A stretch of DNA of 64,000 bases, taken from Cellulophaga sp. RHA19. Its GTDB lineage: Bacteria; Bacteroidota; Bacteroidia; Flavobacteriales; Flavobacteriaceae. Both the position numbers and the translations under genes were made by a program. Positions 33,766 to 42,948 of the stretch are shown one piece after another. The notes below the pieces were generated by a model that made no database searches, was not told the DNA's origin, and was given only the letters and a program-made list of their open reading frames with translations. The stretch's first letter is position 1. Each line of letters begins with the position of its first letter. The stretch spans positions 1,178,001 to 1,242,000 of the forward strand of contig NZ_PHUL01000001.1 in assembly GCF_002813425.1 (NCBI RefSeq), in the 5' to 3' direction.

Positions 33766-35307
33766 TTATATTTTTTTAAGCCATTCTTTCATAGATACCT
33801 CTGCATCTATGATAGATTTTAAATCTGTAATAGCAACACGTTTTTGCTCCATAGTATCTCTATGGCGTATAGTTACAGTCTTGTCTTCTAAAGTTTGGTG
33901 ATCTACAGTAATACAAAAAGGGGTACCATTAGCATCTTGTCTTCTGTAACGGCGACCAACAGCATCTTTTTCGTCATAAATTACTTTAAAGTCCCACTTT
34001 AAGTCTTCTATAATTTCTTTAGCTACATCTGGTAAGCCATCTTTTTTAACAAGTGGTAAAATAGCAGCTTTAGTAGGCGCTAATACAGCAGGTAATTTAA
34101 GAACAGTTCTAGTAGATCCGTTTTCTAGTTCTTCCTCTACTAAAGAGTTAGAGAAAACAGCTAAAAACATACGGTCAAGACCTATAGATGTTTCTACAAC
34201 ATACGGCACGTAACTTTCGTTAATTTCGTGATCAAAATATTGTAATTTTTTACCAGAATGCTTTTCGTGACTACTTAAGTCAAAATCTGTTCTAGAGTGT
34301 ATGCCTTCTAGCTCTTTAAACCCAAAAGGAAATTTAAACTCTATATCTGCTGCTGCATCTGCATAATGTGCTAGTTTGTCGTGGTCATGAAAACGGTAGT
34401 TTTCTTCACCTAAACCTAAAGATAAATGCCATTTAATACGGTTTTGTTTCCAGGCCTCGTACCATTCTTTTTGTGTGCCAGGACGTACAAAAAATTGCAT
34501 TTCCATTTGTTCAAACTCGCGCTGACGAAAAATAAATTGTCTTGCAACAATTTCATTTCTAAATGCTTTTCCTATTTGGGCAATACCAAAAGGAATCTTC
34601 ATACGTCCAGTTTTTTGTACGTTTAAGAAGTTTACAAATATACCTTGTGCTGTTTCTGGTCTTAAGTAAAGATCCATTGCACTGTCTGCAGAAGCACCTA
34701 ACTTTGTGCCAAACATTAAGTTAAACTGCTTAACATCTGTCCAGTTTTTAGATCCAGATACAGGGCAAACAATATCTAACTCTTCTATTAAACTTTTTAC
34801 GTCTGCTAAATCTTCGTTTTCTAAAGATTTACCCATTCTAGATAAAATAGTATCTATTTTTTCTTGGTAACCAACAACACGTGGGTTAGTAGTAATAAAT
34901 TCTTGCTTATTAAAAGCATCACCAAAACGTTTAGCAGCTTTGGTAACTTCTTTATTTATTTTGTTTTCTATTTTAGCGCAGTAGTCTTCAATTAAAACAT
35001 CTGCTCTATATCTTTTTTTAGAATCTTTGTTGTCTATTAACGGGTCATTAAATGCATCTACGTGTCCAGATGCTTTCCAAACCGTTGGGTGCATAAAAAT
35101 AGCAGAGTCTATACCAACAATGTTATCGTGCAATTGCACCATTGCTTTCCACCAGTATTGTTTAATGTTATTTTTTAATTCTGCTCCGTTTTGTGCGTAG
35201 TCATATACAGCACTTAAACCATCATATATTTCACTAGATTGAAACACGTAACCGTACTCCTTTGCGTGAGATATAACCTTTTTAAATTTGTCTTCTTGAT
35301 TTGCCAT
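33766..35307 (-). CDS. glyS: Glycyl-tRNA synthetase, eukaryote/archaea-type alpha2
   Basis: Charges tRNA-Gly. 513 residues of class II synthetase: YLRPETAQGIFVNF, motif 2 AFRNEIVARQFIFRQREFEQ and the motif 3 region VVETSIGLDRMFLAV are visible, followed by a C-terminal anticodon-binding domain (about 400-513: PLVKKDGLPDVAKEIIEDLK). This is the single-chain dimeric type, not the alpha2beta2 GlyQ/GlyS form. The TATTTTTG -7 element ends only 4 bases before the ATG, which suggests a leaderless transcript. Confidence 0.96.
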   Translation of the reverse strand: MANQEDKFKKVISHAKEYGYVFQSSEIYDGLSAVYDYAQNGAELKNNIKQYWWKAMVQLHDNIVGIDSAIFMHPTVWKASGHVDAFNDPLIDNKDSKKRYRADVLIEDYCAKIENKINKEVTKAAKRFGDAFNKQEFITTNPRVVGYQEKIDTILSRMGKSLENEDLADVKSLIEELDIVCPVSGSKNWTDVKQFNLMFGTKLGASADSAMDLYLRPETAQGIFVNFLNVQKTGRMKIPFGIAQIGKAFRNEIVARQFIFRQREFEQMEMQFFVRPGTQKEWYEAWKQNRIKWHLSLGLGEENYRFHDHDKLAHYADAAADIEFKFPFGFKELEGIHSRTDFDLSSHEKHSGKKLQYFDHEINESYVPYVVETSIGLDRMFLAVFSNSLVEEELENGSTRTVLKLPAVLAPTKAAILPLVKKDGLPDVAKEIIEDLKWDFKVIYDEKDAVGRRYRRQDANGTPFCITVDHQTLEDKTVTIRHRDTMEQKRVAITDLKSIIDAEVSMKEWLKKI

Positions 35308-35311
35308 ATGG

Positions 35312-35319
35312 CAAAAATA
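35312..35319 (-). promoter_or_regulatory. -7 promoter element of glyS, placed for a leaderless mRNA
   Basis: TATTTTTG on the minus strand matches TAnnTTTG exactly; only CCAT separates it from the ATG, so transcription would begin at or next to the start codon. Confidence 0.5.
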
Positions 35320-35343
35320 GAACTTTAGTGTTAATAGATTGAA

Positions 35344-36240
35344 TTATTTTAATTCAAATTCTATAGAAGAAAGTAATTTTTGTTCTTCAAAAACATTTAG
35401 AGTATATATACCTGGCTTTAAAGAACCAGACGGTAATTTAATATGCTCACAAATTTCTTCGTTTATACCAGTGTAAATAATATCTACAGCTTTACTATAC
35501 TCGTTTCCGTCTACGTTTATAATATTTGCGTTATTAGAAATTACTTTTTTGTTAGGATCTAAAAACTGTAGGTATAGTCTTTTTTCTATATTAATGTCAT
35601 TAGGGTTGCCGCTAATAGTTGTACAGGCTCTAAGTTTAGATATTAGGTTTGCTTTGTTTGTATTAATATCTCTTCCATTACGCACTCTAAAAGCTAAAGA
35701 CTCTGTGCTTCTTATTTTTAAATAGGTCTTATTTTTAAGCTCTTTATTTAATTTGTTGTTAGCATCTTTTAGGTCTTCTTCGTTTTGTGATGCAGCAAGA
35801 GCTTGTGCTTTGTATTGGTCTGCTCTTTTTTTAGCATTCTGCACACTTTCGCTTAAAACAACGTTATTGTATTTTAAAGAATTATACTTAATATTTAAAC
35901 TGTCATATTTAAGTTGCCATCTACGCAATTCTCTTTTGTTTTGATCGTACTTATTACTGTCAAAATTTAGCTGTCCAATAGAGTCTAATAATCTAGATAC
36001 ATCACTATTTGCAACATCTAAATCTATCTTGTTAACTTCTACTTCAGAAGATAAACTTTCTATATTAGCTTGCATATTGGCAAGCTTATCTGTAAGCATT
36101 TTTTTCTCTCGCTCTAAATAGCTTATGTTGCTGTTGGACTGTGCATTGCTATAGTAAAAAGCAATTAAGATACCCAGTATCACGGCCGCAAGCGCAGCTA
36201 TAATCACTTTGTATTTTAAATTGTTATCTTGTGAGTCCAT
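35344..36240 (-). CDS. Membrane-anchored coiled-coil protein (298 aa)
   Basis: A single N-terminal membrane helix (about 10-29) followed by a long coiled coil (about 40-165, rich in KLANMQANIESLSSEVEVN-like heptads) and a C-terminal beta-rich domain (about 170-298) with TYLKIRSTESLAFRVRNGRDINTNKA and LPSGSLKPGIYTLNVFEEQKLL. The tail domain resembles a carbohydrate- or partner-binding Ig-like module, but I do not recognise a named family. It is divergent from comF with only 34 bases between starts. Confidence 0.72.
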   Translation of the reverse strand: MDSQDNNLKYKVIIAALAAVILGILIAFYYSNAQSNSNISYLEREKKMLTDKLANMQANIESLSSEVEVNKIDLDVANSDVSRLLDSIGQLNFDSNKYDQNKRELRRWQLKYDSLNIKYNSLKYNNVVLSESVQNAKKRADQYKAQALAASQNEEDLKDANNKLNKELKNKTYLKIRSTESLAFRVRNGRDINTNKANLISKLRACTTISGNPNDINIEKRLYLQFLDPNKKVISNNANIINVDGNEYSKAVDIIYTGINEEICEHIKLPSGSLKPGIYTLNVFEEQKLLSSIEFELK

Positions 36241-36274
36241 TGGAAGTTGGAGGTAATTTTAAGTAGGGTTAAAT

Positions 36275-36970
36275 TTGGGGCATTACAAGTTGTCAAATAT
36301 ACTAAATCATATCAATAAAATACTAATGCCCTTAGGGTGTTTTGGATGTAATACACCTTTGCGTAAAGGTGAACGATTAATTTGTACCGTTTGTCGAAAT
36401 CAGTTACCTCTTACCGAGTACAATTTCACCGATGAAAACCCAATTGACCGTATTTTCTATGGTAGAATTAATGTTAAAAAGGTTAATTCTTTCTTATTTT
36501 TCACAAAAAATGGGGTTGTAAAAAACATTATTCATCATTTAAAATATAAAAATCAGCAACAGATTGGAACTTTTTTTGGACGTTGGTACGCGCAATTAAT
36601 AAAAGAACGCTTAGATATAGATATTGTTGTGCCAGTGCCTTTACATAAGAAAAAATTAACAAAAAGAGGCTACAACCAAGTAACCTTATTTGGGCAAGAA
36701 TTAGCAGAGCATTTAAATGCAGACTACCAAGAAGATGTGCTTTTTAAAACAGCAAATACCAGAACGTTAACTAAAAGAAATAGATTTGCAAGATGGAAAG
36801 TAAATCAGGATTTATACAAGCTAACTAATGAAGAAAATATAGCCGGAAAAACCATTTTGTTGGTAGATGATGTAATTACTACAGGAGCTACAATAGAAGC
36901 TTGCGCTACAGCATTAAATAAAGCAAAAAATGTTACAATTTATGTGGCAACAATTGCAGTAGTGCCATAG
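36275..36970 (+). CDS. comF: ComF family protein with TTG start
   Basis: Phosphoribosyltransferase-fold protein linked to DNA uptake and transformation in other bacteria. A four-cysteine zinc-binding motif at the N-terminus (CFGCNTPLRKGERLICTVC) and the PRPP loop ILLVDDVITTGAT near the C-terminus identify the family; 231 residues is the normal size. The only in-frame ATG at 36326 would leave just five residues before the first cysteine, less than relatives have, so a TTG at 36275 or 36290 is the more likely start. Role in Flavobacteria not established. Confidence 0.88.
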   Translation: MGHYKLSNILNHINKILMPLGCFGCNTPLRKGERLICTVCRNQLPLTEYNFTDENPIDRIFYGRINVKKVNSFLFFTKNGVVKNIIHHLKYKNQQQIGTFFGRWYAQLIKERLDIDIVVPVPLHKKKLTKRGYNQVTLFGQELAEHLNADYQEDVLFKTANTRTLTKRNRFARWKVNQDLYKLTNEENIAGKTILLVDDVITTGATIEACATALNKAKNVTIYVATIAVVP

Positions 36971-37017
36971 TTTTATGTTTGTGTAATTTGTTGTTTCTTT
37001 GTGCTAATATTTAGGCT

Positions 37018-38628
37018 ATGGCAAGACGTATTTTAAGCTTTCTTTTTTTAGGATTAGTTGTATTTGCATTTATGCAATGTGCAAGAAGAGGAACGCCGTC
37101 TGGTGGACCTAAAGATATTACACCTGCAGAGTTAATTAGTGCTACACCTGCAAATAGGAGCATCAATTTTAAATCTAAAACCATTAAGTTAGAGTTTAAT
37201 GAGTATATAAAGCTAAAAGATATACAAAAGCAGCTTATAGTTTCTCCGCCTTTAAAATATCAGCCAGATATTACACCACAAGGGTCTGCAAGCAAATACA
37301 TAGAGATTAAAATAAAAGATACTTTAAAAGAGAATACAACGTATACTTTTAATTTTGGACAAAGTATAGAAGATAATAATGAGGGAAACCCAAGTAGTTT
37401 TCTAAGTTATGTTTTTTCTACAGGAGATTACATAGATTCTTTAAGTATATCTGGAGTAGTAAATGATGCATTTAAGCAAAAGGTAGATGAGTTTATAAGT
37501 GTAATGTTGTACAAGGTAGACAGTACTTATACAGACTCTATTGTGTACAAAGAACCTCCATATTACATTACTAATACCCTAGACAGTACCAATATTTTTT
37601 CTTTAAAAAATTTAAAAGAAGGTACATATGCATTATTTGCTTTAAAAGATGAAGGCAATAATAATATGTTTGATCAAGGTATTGATAAAATAGCTTTTTT
37701 AGACCATTTTATTAACGTGCCAACAGATTCTATTTATGTGTTAGATTTGTTTAAAGAGGTGTCAGATTTTTCAGTTTCTGTGCCAAGTTATGCAGCAAAA
37801 AACAAAATATTATTTGGGTATAAGGGAGATGGTAGTGACATTAGGATAGAAAGACAAAGTTACTTGCCAGATAGTGTAAAAACTAAAGTAACCAAAGAGG
37901 TAGATAAAGACACATTAAATTATTGGATAAGTCCTTTTAAAGCAGATTCTCTAATTTTTAATGTAATTAGCGATCGCCAAAAAACTAGAGATACGTTTAT
38001 TGTAAAATCTAGAAAACTGGCTGTAGATTCTTTAAAGTTTAATGCAGTTGCTAATAAAAAAATAAGTTTAGAAAATCAGTTTTGGGTGTCAGCAAATATT
38101 CCAATTAAGGCCATAGATACATCAAAAATTAAGATAGTAGATAAAGATACTATTCCGGTTTCTGTGCCAATTAGTTTAGATACTGTAAAAAACAGGTTAA
38201 ATTTTGATATGGTTGTACCATTAGAAAACCAATACAGTATTACATTATTACCAGAAGCAGTTACAGATTTTTTTAATGCAGTAAACGACACTATACAATA
38301 CAGAGTATCTTTTGTAGACCCGACTGAAAATAGTTTGCTAACAGTTACATTATCTGGTAAGGTAACATACCCAGTAATTGTACAATTGGTAGATGAGTCT
38401 GGTAAATTAATAAGAGAGCAATTTGCCACAGAGCCAAAGTCATTGGTGTACAAAAACGTTAAACCAGGAAAATGCCAAATTAGAGTTATAGAAGATACTA
38501 ATGGGAACCAAAAATGGGATACAGGTAGTTATCTAAACAAGCGTTTTGCAGAAAGAGTTAGTTATTCCCCGTCTATAGAGCTAAGAGCCAATTGGGAAGA
38601 AACGTTTAATTTTCAAATTGTAAGGTAA
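37018..38628 (+). CDS. Lipoprotein with N-terminal bacterial Ig-like (Big_5) domain
   Basis: 536 residues; lipobox FAFMQC (Cys21). The N-terminal domain (about 35-140: TPANRSINFKSKTIKLEFNEYI ... LKENTTYTFNFGQSIEDNNEGNP) is a Big_5-type Ig-like fold; middle repeats and a C-terminal segment VKPGKCQIRVIEDTNGNQKWDTGSY with a calcium-loop-like DTNGNQKWD follow. This lipoprotein family is near-universal in Bacteroidetes and thought to act at the outer membrane. Its 3' end overlaps the convergent omega-amidase gene by 23 bases. Confidence 0.87.
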   Translation: MARRILSFLFLGLVVFAFMQCARRGTPSGGPKDITPAELISATPANRSINFKSKTIKLEFNEYIKLKDIQKQLIVSPPLKYQPDITPQGSASKYIEIKIKDTLKENTTYTFNFGQSIEDNNEGNPSSFLSYVFSTGDYIDSLSISGVVNDAFKQKVDEFISVMLYKVDSTYTDSIVYKEPPYYITNTLDSTNIFSLKNLKEGTYALFALKDEGNNNMFDQGIDKIAFLDHFINVPTDSIYVLDLFKEVSDFSVSVPSYAAKNKILFGYKGDGSDIRIERQSYLPDSVKTKVTKEVDKDTLNYWISPFKADSLIFNVISDRQKTRDTFIVKSRKLAVDSLKFNAVANKKISLENQFWVSANIPIKAIDTSKIKIVDKDTIPVSVPISLDTVKNRLNFDMVVPLENQYSITLLPEAVTDFFNAVNDTIQYRVSFVDPTENSLLTVTLSGKVTYPVIVQLVDESGKLIREQFATEPKSLVYKNVKPGKCQIRVIEDTNGNQKWDTGSYLNKRFAERVSYSPSIELRANWEETFNFQIVR

Positions 38629-39394
38629 ACGCATCTCTATCTTCTAAAAATTTTAATTTAGTACGTGTTTCTGCAATGTGTTGCTTGTGTAAAACGGTAT
38701 GTATTATTTCTTCTGTTGTAGAAAAACAAAGCTCTTTGCCTAATGTATCATAAACAGCAGAATGTCCTGTGTATTCATAATTAAAATTGTCTGTGCCAAC
38801 TCTATTTACGCCAATACAATAGCTCATATTTTCTATAGCTCTTGCCTTTAGTAATGTATCCCAGGCAGCAATACGTTGTTTAGGCCAATTGGCTACATAT
38901 AGCAATATGTCATAATCTTTGGTGTTACGAGCCCATACAGGAAACCTGAGATCATAACAAACTAACGGGCAAATTTTAAATCCTTTGTAATCTACTATTA
39001 GTTTTTTACTTCCAGCTTTGTATACTTTGTCTTCACCAGCTAATGTAAATGTGTGTTTTTTATTATAGGTTTGGAAAGTGCCATTTGGAAAAACAAAAAA
39101 TAAGCGGTTGTAAAAGTTATCATCTTCAAAAAAGGGAATACTACCTGTAATGGCAGTTTGTTTTTCTTTAGCAATGTCTTGCATCCAATTTAAGGTTTTT
39201 AGTCCCTCATTTTTTTTAATGTTACTAGGAGTCATAGTAAAACCTGTAGTAAACATCTCAGGCAAAATAATAAGGTCCGTAGCATTTGTTATTGCTTTAA
39301 TTTTGTTTGATAACAAACTTCTGTTTTCTTCGGGATTTTCCCATACAATAGGTGTTTGTACTAGCGTAATGTGCAAAGAGTTATAAGAATTCAT
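38606..39394 (-). CDS. Omega-amidase (YafV/NIT2-like nitrilase family)
   Basis: Hydrolyses alpha-ketoglutaramate or succinamate, a repair step after glutamine transamination. 262-residue nitrilase-fold enzyme with its triad: Glu46 (LPEMFTTGF), Lys112 (YNKKHTF) and Cys146 (PLVCYDLRFPVWARN). The PEMFTTGF and CYDLRFPVW patterns match YafV-type omega-amidases. No signal peptide. The protein is a free-standing version of the fold that is fused to the reverse transcriptase at 17161, but is not closely alike. Its 3' end overlaps the convergent lipoprotein gene. Confidence 0.9.
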   Translation of the reverse strand: MNSYNSLHITLVQTPIVWENPEENRSLLSNKIKAITNATDLIILPEMFTTGFTMTPSNIKKNEGLKTLNWMQDIAKEKQTAITGSIPFFEDDNFYNRLFFVFPNGTFQTYNKKHTFTLAGEDKVYKAGSKKLIVDYKGFKICPLVCYDLRFPVWARNTKDYDILLYVANWPKQRIAAWDTLLKARAIENMSYCIGVNRVGTDNFNYEYTGHSAVYDTLGKELCFSTTEEIIHTVLHKQHIAETRTKLKFLEDRDAFTLQFEN

Positions 39395-39538
39395 TTATAT
39401 TATTTTTTTTAACTGATGATGTACTAGTATAAAAGTACTACTTTTAATATGAAAAAGTGTGTTGGTTTTTATGCCTACAACGGTAATTTAATCAGATTAA
39501 GAACGACAAACAACACGCAACTAAAAACAATCAAAAAA

Positions 39539-40144
39539 ATGAAGAAAGCAGTTTACGGAGTGTTAGCATTGCTATTATTAAGTTTTATGCCAGCAAAGCA
39601 AGGATTAAACAATGCAGACAAGGAATTAGTGGTTACAGAAATGACCAGAACTAGTAAAAAATTATTAAAAAAAATTAAGGGTTTAAGCGAGGCTCAGTTA
39701 AATTTTAAAGCAAGCCCGGAGTCTTGGTCTGTAGCGGAGTGTGTAGAGCATATTGCAATATCAGAAACTAATATTTTTGGAGCAGTAGAAAAAGCATTAA
39801 AAACACCTGTAGATACATCTAAAAAGTCTAAATCTACAATTACAGATGATGAGGTTATGAATGTAATGCTAAACAGAACTAATAAAATTAAAGCACCAGA
39901 AACTTTTAAACCAAGCGGTAAGTTTGGGAGTCATAAAGAAACCGTTAAAGCTTTTCTTTCTAAAAGAAAGGAGAACATTAAATATGCAAAAAAGACAAAA
40001 AATAATTTAAGAGGTCACTACGCACAAATGGCTTTTGGAACTTTAGACGGAGTGCAGTTAATGGTATTTATTGCAGCACACTCAGAAAGACACACATTGC
40101 AAATTGAAGAAATAATGAGCAATAAAAACTTTCCTAATAAATAG
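39539..40144 (+). CDS. DinB-like domain protein with signal peptide
   Basis: 201 residues from the ATG at 39539, which begins a proper signal peptide (MKKAVYGVLALLLLSFMPA); a longer frame from 39449 would put 30 odd residues in front of it. The rest is a four-helix DinB-like bundle: SPESWSVAECVEHIAISETN and MVFIAAHSERHTLQIEEI supply the typical metal-binding histidines. DinB-superfamily proteins are metal-dependent, often thiol-related enzymes; secretion of this one suggests a periplasmic role. Terminated by a strong hairpin. Confidence 0.83.
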   Translation: MKKAVYGVLALLLLSFMPAKQGLNNADKELVVTEMTRTSKKLLKKIKGLSEAQLNFKASPESWSVAECVEHIAISETNIFGAVEKALKTPVDTSKKSKSTITDDEVMNVMLNRTNKIKAPETFKPSGKFGSHKETVKAFLSKRKENIKYAKKTKNNLRGHYAQMAFGTLDGVQLMVFIAAHSERHTLQIEEIMSNKNFPNK

Positions 40145-40173
40145 TTAAATAGTACAAAAAGTTGACTATAATT

Positions 40174-40210
40174 AAGGCTGTGTTTTTCTTAAAAACACAG
40201 CCTTATTTTG
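40174..40210 (+). terminator. Rho-independent terminator after the DinB-like gene
   Basis: Fourteen-base perfect stem AAGGCTGTGTTTTT (40174-40187) / AAAAACACAGCCTT (40191-40204), loop CTT, followed by a T-rich stretch. Confidence 0.87.
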
Positions 40211-40339
40211 TTTAAAAGCTTGATTTTTATGTTATCTGTGTTATTTTTCATCATTTTTGCATCAATTAGTAGATTTTAAAGAAAGTTATTTCTTACTTGT
40301 CTGGAAATAAGCTATATTTAAATTAAAGAGAGATAAATT

Positions 40340-42538
40340 TTGCAGAAAACACAGATAAACTTATTCATAGATGATGCACCCATAGAAATGGGTGTACTAG
40401 ATGTTAATATGCATTTTGTTAAATGCTCTAAACTTTGGTTAAATAAAATAGCTAAAAGTGAGAAGGAGATTATTGGCAAATCTTATTATGATGTTTTTCC
40501 AGACACAACTGAAGAAATAAAAAAAATACACGAGTATTGTTTAAAAGGTAGTTATATAAGTTTTGAGGGAGAAAAGATTTTAAGTAGTACGGGAAAGGTA
40601 CAATGGTTTAATTATAAAATTAACTCTTGGAAGAATGAAAAAGGAAAAGTAGGAGGCCTAATAATTGTTAGAGAAGATATTTCTAATAGACGTAATGAAG
40701 AAGAGTATCGCCTAAAGGCTCAGGAAATAGCAAATATTGGTGGATGGGAAGTAAATTTAGTGAATAATGAGGTGTACTGGACTAGTATTACCAAAGAAAT
40801 ACATGGCCTGGATGATAGTTACGTTCCTACCTTAGAAAGTGGAATTAACTTTTATAAAGAAGGGTACCATAGAGAAAAAATTGTACTACTAATTAGTGAT
40901 GCCATTGGTAAAGGAATTCCTTGGGATGTAGAGCTTATAATAGTAACCTCTACAGGAATAGAAAAGTGGGTGCGGGCAATTGGTAAAGTAGAATATATAA
41001 ATGGTAAAGCTGTTAAGTTAACAGGAACTTTTCAGGATGTTGACACTAAAAAAAGAGCAGAGTTAGCTCATTTTGAAACTCAAAAAAGATTAAATATAGC
41101 AACCAAAACAGCAAATATTGGTGTTTGGGACTATGACCTATTTAAGCAAGAATTAAGTTGTGACAACGCAACTCTTTTGTTGTATGAGAGTAAAAAAGAA
41201 AATACAAATAACTTGTATAAATCTTGGAAAAATAGATTGTTAGAAGAAGATAGGGAAAGGGTTGTTAATGAAATGTATTATGCAATACAGAATAAAGATG
41301 AATTTAATACAGAGTTTAGAATTAAGCTTAAAAGCGGAAAAATAAAATATATAAAATCTATAGCACAACTTCATAAAGACCCAAATACTGGAGCAATTAA
41401 AATGATAGGCGCCAATTGGGATATTACAGAGTATAAAAATACCGTATTAAAGCTAGATAAAAGAAAAGAGTCTTTTGCAGGGGTTTTTAATAACTCATCT
41501 GTAGGTATGGCTTTAATTGGTTTAGATGGTAAGTGGTTAAAAATAAACAAAAGTTTATGCAGTAGTTTAGGGTATAAACAAGAGGAGTTGTTGGAGTTAA
41601 CTTTTCAAGATGTAACACATCCAGATGATTACTTAACAGACTTAAATTTGTTAGATGAACTTATAGCTGGGAAAATTGATAACTATCAAATTGAAAAAAG
41701 ATATTTTCATAAAAAAGGCCATACGGTCTATGTAATTTTATCTGTTACAAAAGTTACTAAAATAGATGGTAGTATATCTCATTTTATATCTCAAGTAGTA
41801 GATATTACGTCTCGTATAGAGGCAGAAAATAAAGTAAAAGCAGTTTTAAAAATTACTGCAGATCAAAATGAAAGTCTAACCAATTTTGCACATATTGTCT
41901 CTCATAATTTAAGATCGCATTCTACAAATTTATCAATGCTTACAGGGTTTTTAATAAATGAAACAGATCCAGAAGAAAGAGCTAATTTAATAAATATGTT
42001 AAATGAATCTTCTGACAGTTTAGACGAAACTATTACGCATTTAAATGAAGTAGTTAGTGTTAAGCTTAATGTGCTTGGTAAGTTAGAAGGTGTAAGGTTG
42101 TTAGAAACTTTTGATTCTGTTAGAAAAAGTATTATTGCATTGTTAAATGAAAATGATGTAATACTAAACATACGCATTCCTAAAGAGTATTTGGTTAATG
42201 CAGTGCCTGCATATTTAGAGAGTATTTTGTTAAACTTACTTACAAATAGTATTAAATACAGTTCTCCAAAAAGAAGATTGGTTGTAGATATAAAAGCAAA
42301 AAGGGAAAGAGACAAAATAAAATTGACTTTTTCTGATAACGGCTTAGGTATAGATATGAAAAGGCATAAAGACAAAATTTTTGGAATGTATAAAACTTTT
42401 CACAAACACAAAAAATCTAAAGGTATTGGTCTTTTTATAACTAAAAGCCAAATAGAGGCAATGAACGGAAAAATAGAAGTAGAAAGTTCTGTAGATATTG
42501 GCACCACCTTTACACTATATTTTAATTGTTTTAAATAA
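40340..42538 (+). CDS. Multi-PAS sensor histidine kinase, TTG start
   Basis: 732 residues, soluble, no membrane helix. Four PAS/PAC domains are visible (about 8-118, 122-236, 245-362 and 368-490; ISNRRNEEEYR, DVDTKKRAELAHFETQ, DITEYKNT and DITSRIEAENK mark the joints). The histidine-box is FAHIVSHNLRSH (His522), and the ATPase domain has NLLTNSIKYSSPKR, DNGLGIDM and GIGLFITKSQIEAMNGKI. The start is a TTG, needed to complete the first PAS domain; the next ATG (residue 17) would cut into it. The response regulator follows after 5 bases. Such cytoplasmic PAS kinases sense redox, light or small molecules; the signal is unknown. Confidence 0.9.
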   Translation: MQKTQINLFIDDAPIEMGVLDVNMHFVKCSKLWLNKIAKSEKEIIGKSYYDVFPDTTEEIKKIHEYCLKGSYISFEGEKILSSTGKVQWFNYKINSWKNEKGKVGGLIIVREDISNRRNEEEYRLKAQEIANIGGWEVNLVNNEVYWTSITKEIHGLDDSYVPTLESGINFYKEGYHREKIVLLISDAIGKGIPWDVELIIVTSTGIEKWVRAIGKVEYINGKAVKLTGTFQDVDTKKRAELAHFETQKRLNIATKTANIGVWDYDLFKQELSCDNATLLLYESKKENTNNLYKSWKNRLLEEDRERVVNEMYYAIQNKDEFNTEFRIKLKSGKIKYIKSIAQLHKDPNTGAIKMIGANWDITEYKNTVLKLDKRKESFAGVFNNSSVGMALIGLDGKWLKINKSLCSSLGYKQEELLELTFQDVTHPDDYLTDLNLLDELIAGKIDNYQIEKRYFHKKGHTVYVILSVTKVTKIDGSISHFISQVVDITSRIEAENKVKAVLKITADQNESLTNFAHIVSHNLRSHSTNLSMLTGFLINETDPEERANLINMLNESSDSLDETITHLNEVVSVKLNVLGKLEGVRLLETFDSVRKSIIALLNENDVILNIRIPKEYLVNAVPAYLESILLNLLTNSIKYSSPKRRLVVDIKAKRERDKIKLTFSDNGLGIDMKRHKDKIFGMYKTFHKHKKSKGIGLFITKSQIEAMNGKIEVESSVDIGTTFTLYFNCFK

Positions 42539-42543
42539 ATTAT

Positions 42544-42948
42544 ATGAATAAAATTTTTAGCGCTTGCATCATAGATGATGATCCAATATTTGTGTATGGA
42601 ACAAAGCGTATAATGAAAGAAGTAGGCTTTACTGAAAAAATTGAAGTTTTTGAAAACGGATTAGATGCTATTGAAGAATTAACAAGGCAATCTACCATAG
42701 AAAAAACTCTTCCAAGATTAATATTTTTAGATCTTAATATGCCAATTATGAATGGCTGGGAGTTTTTAGATGATTTTGTAAAAATACCTGAAGCTATTAG
42801 GCAAAATGTGGTTATATACATTGTTAGTTCATCTATAGACCCTAGAGACATAGAAAGAGTAAAAACTTATGATATTGTTACAGATTATATTTTAAAGCCG
42901 GTTACTCCAAAGGATTTAAAAAACATGTTAGACGATATGGCAAACTAG
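42544..42948 (+). CDS. Single-domain response regulator (CheY-like)
   Basis: 134 residues, receiver domain only: acidic pocket Asp11-Asp13, phospho-acceptor Asp63 in FLDLNMP, Ser95/96 and Lys118 in YILKPVTP. No DNA-binding domain, so it must act through protein contact or as a phosphorelay step. It starts 5 bases after the kinase gene and is its obvious partner. Its TAG stop shares the palindrome CTAG with the stop of the convergent lipoprotein gene. Confidence 0.93.
   Translation: MNKIFSACIIDDDPIFVYGTKRIMKEVGFTEKIEVFENGLDAIEELTRQSTIEKTLPRLIFLDLNMPIMNGWEFLDDFVKIPEAIRQNVVIYIVSSSIDPRDIERVKTYDIVTDYILKPVTPKDLKNMLDDMAN

Noticed and set aside
39449..39538. Longer N-terminus of the DinB-like protein
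   Set aside because: The ATG at 39539 begins a normal signal peptide; the 30 residues before it do not look coding.
41902..42375. 157-codon minus-strand frame in the histidine kinase gene
   Set aside because: Antisense shadow over the histidine-box and ATPase region.
42498..42505. TTGGCACC resembling a sigma-54 -24 element
   Set aside because: Inside the histidine kinase coding sequence, and no -12 half at the right spacing.
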